Under the pieces are notes generated by a model, which saw only the letters and a list, made by a program, of their open reading frames with translations, was not told the DNA's origin and searched no databases. From Glaciimonas sp. (GTDB lineage Bacteria > Pseudomonadota > Gammaproteobacteria > Burkholderiales > Burkholderiaceae), in assembly GCA_014377145.1 (NCBI GenBank), contig JACMQE010000053.1, positions 1 to 18,569 on the forward strand: DNA of 18,569 nucleotides. The letters run 5' to 3'. This document shows, one piece after another, positions 17,400 through 18,569 of this stretch (its first letter is position 1; every line of letters begins with the position of its first letter). The position numbers and the translations under genes were made by a program.

Positions 17400-18569
17400 T
17401 TGACCTCTTGTTTCAAGATACCGTTGATGAGTGCAGCTAAACGATCAAGGCCAATATAGATATTCTCCGAATCAAGCAGGCTGCATGATAGACGCAGCCG
17501 CCGGTTTCCTCCTGCCCCATCATAAAAGTAAGTCATAGGCGTCCAAAGCACCTCATACTTTTTTGCAGAATATTCAAGAATGATTTATCGACTTCAAATG
17601 GTAGGCTAAGCGCCACAAAGAAGCCACCTTCTGGGGCATTCCAAGTGATGTCGGGACAGGTTGCGAAACGCCGAAAGAGACCCTCTAGAAAATATTCCAA
17701 GTTGTGTTTTGATACATCTTAATCTCTTGTTGGTTAGCTGCAAGCAAGCTAAAGTTGTGCTGAAGTAATTTTCCACCTATCAAGGCTTGCGTCACCGGAG
17801 GAGTGCTGACCGTTAGCATGCTTTTGAGCTTGGATAACTCATCGGAAAATAGACCTATTCTGTTGTGCCCATTCATAATCGTTTGGTTTGTCACAACAAA
17901 AACAACGCGCGTAATGTGAAAACCACTTTTAGCGAGGGACTCAAGATAAATGACACGACGTTCGGTATCCAGTGCTTTCAAAGTGGGTTGATGATTAGTA
18001 TAGGATTGTGGGGGAAATCATAGAGATTGTCTTCCAACAACCAAAAATCTTCGGTACTACCAATCAGCAACAAAGTTTTCCGATCCTCCGTACTTAAAGT
18101 TGTTCCGGTCGGGTTCGAGAAATCCGGCACGATGTAAAGTCCACGTGGACGCTGTCCCATGGTCCTGGCGACATACAATTGCTTATGAAGATCTTCAAAA
18201 TCAATTCCTGTAAGTCCGCCTGAAACGGGGTAAACAGGCATGTCTAGGATACGGGCAGCACGGGTCAGCCCGACATAAGTTGACTGACCGCCAATATAAC
18301 GTCTCGTTTATCAACGCACATTGCCCTCAAGACCAAAAACAGTGTTTCTTGCGCAACAACGGTAACGACAATCGCATCCGGATCGACCTCGATGCCCTCA
18401 TCAATCGCCAGATGCCTAGCAATCAACTCATGAATAATCCCTTTGGTGTGGCCATATTGAAATAATGTACGCGCTATCTGCGTTGGACTAAAACCGCGTT
18501 CTCTGCCAAGGTACTCCCATTAGTAACGCAAATAGCCATGTAAAGCTTCAATGTGAAACGACGACTCAG
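17400..18569 (-). pseudogene. Fold-type I PLP-dependent aminotransferase pseudogene (N-terminus off window)
   Basis: Class I/II aminotransferase-like enzyme. Visible blocks in order: LFQYGHTKGIIHELIARHL (about 18450), GLYIVPDFSNPTG (about 18120, PLP-ring region with the NPTG motif), FWLLEDNLYDFPHNP (about 18030, the Asp that pairs with the PLP nitrogen), YLESLAKSGFHITRVVFVV (about 17920, with the Schiff-base Lys in SLAKSG), NAPEGGFFVALSLP (about 17620) and RLRLSCSLLDSENIYIGLDR (about 17450). Lesions: a TAA near 18520 and frameshifts near 18300, 17985, 17690 and 17550. The C-terminal frame reads on through the tautomerase start to 17294, so the ancestral stop was probably lost or shifted. The specific substrate cannot be told. 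Its neighbours suggest a small amino-acid or metabolite pathway with an exporter. Confidence 0.85.

Noticed and set aside
1..18569. Stop-codon recoding or programmed frameshifting as an explanation of the broken frames
   Set aside because: All three stop codons occur as interruptions, together with indels and deletions, while topB, smg, def and ogt use normal stops and contain no internal ones.
1..18569. Wholesale sequencing error creating the frameshifts
   Set aside because: Over 3.8 kb of intact genes has no indel, whereas neighbours have several each plus substitutions and multi-codon deletions. Error could still explain single sites such as the one in pip.
1..18569. CRISPR arrays, tRNA/rRNA genes, toxin-antitoxin or phage-defence genes
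   Set aside because: No spaced repeats, cloverleaf-like conserved arms or matching protein motifs were seen on either strand.

Overview
The window looks like a decaying stretch of a betaproteobacterial chromosome, most likely from an Oxalobacteraceae-type Burkholderiales relative. This rests on the conserved block lysM protein - dprA - smg - topB, divergent from def, and on the look of the proteins; no search was run. About 11 protein genes are interrupted by stop codons, frameshifts or deletions. Five are intact: ogt, topB, smg, def and a small tautomerase. The contrast between an uninterrupted 882-codon topB and neighbours carrying several lesions each argues for real genome erosion (host-restricted or recently bottlenecked lineage) rather than sequencing error.

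Layout. 1-5419 (minus): a complete but dead ribose operon, transcribed rbsB-rbsA-rbsC-rbsR-rbsK, with a LacI-type palindromic operator still visible at 5512-5521 upstream of rbsB. 5719-6668 (plus): proline iminopeptidase pseudogene, broken at the nucleophile elbow, followed by a 32-bp palindrome. 6775-8752 (plus): a fused Ada/AraC/AlkA repair gene, broken several times, then an intact O6-methylguanine-DNA methyltransferase (ogt). 8832-8863: terminator shared by the converging ogt and topB. 8925-15093 (minus): intact topB and smg, then broken dprA and a broken LysM-domain protein. 15382-15912 (plus): intact def, closed by a strong terminator, without the fmt gene that normally follows it. 16026-16178 (minus): a short remnant that may be an IS5-type transposase N-terminus. 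16325-18569 (minus): a three-gene cluster in which the aminotransferase and the EamA exporter are broken and the tautomerase between them is intact.

Function. Ribose uptake and phosphorylation, proline iminopeptidase, natural-transformation DNA processing (DprA) and AlkA-type base excision appear lost. Direct alkyl-guanine reversal, topoisomerase III and N-terminal deformylation are kept. I see no CRISPR array, tRNA or rRNA gene, prophage, toxin-antitoxin or defence system, and nothing I would call a new biological system. The points of interest are the decay pattern, the uncoupling of def from fmt, the orphan palindromes, and the intact tautomerase inside a dead operon.
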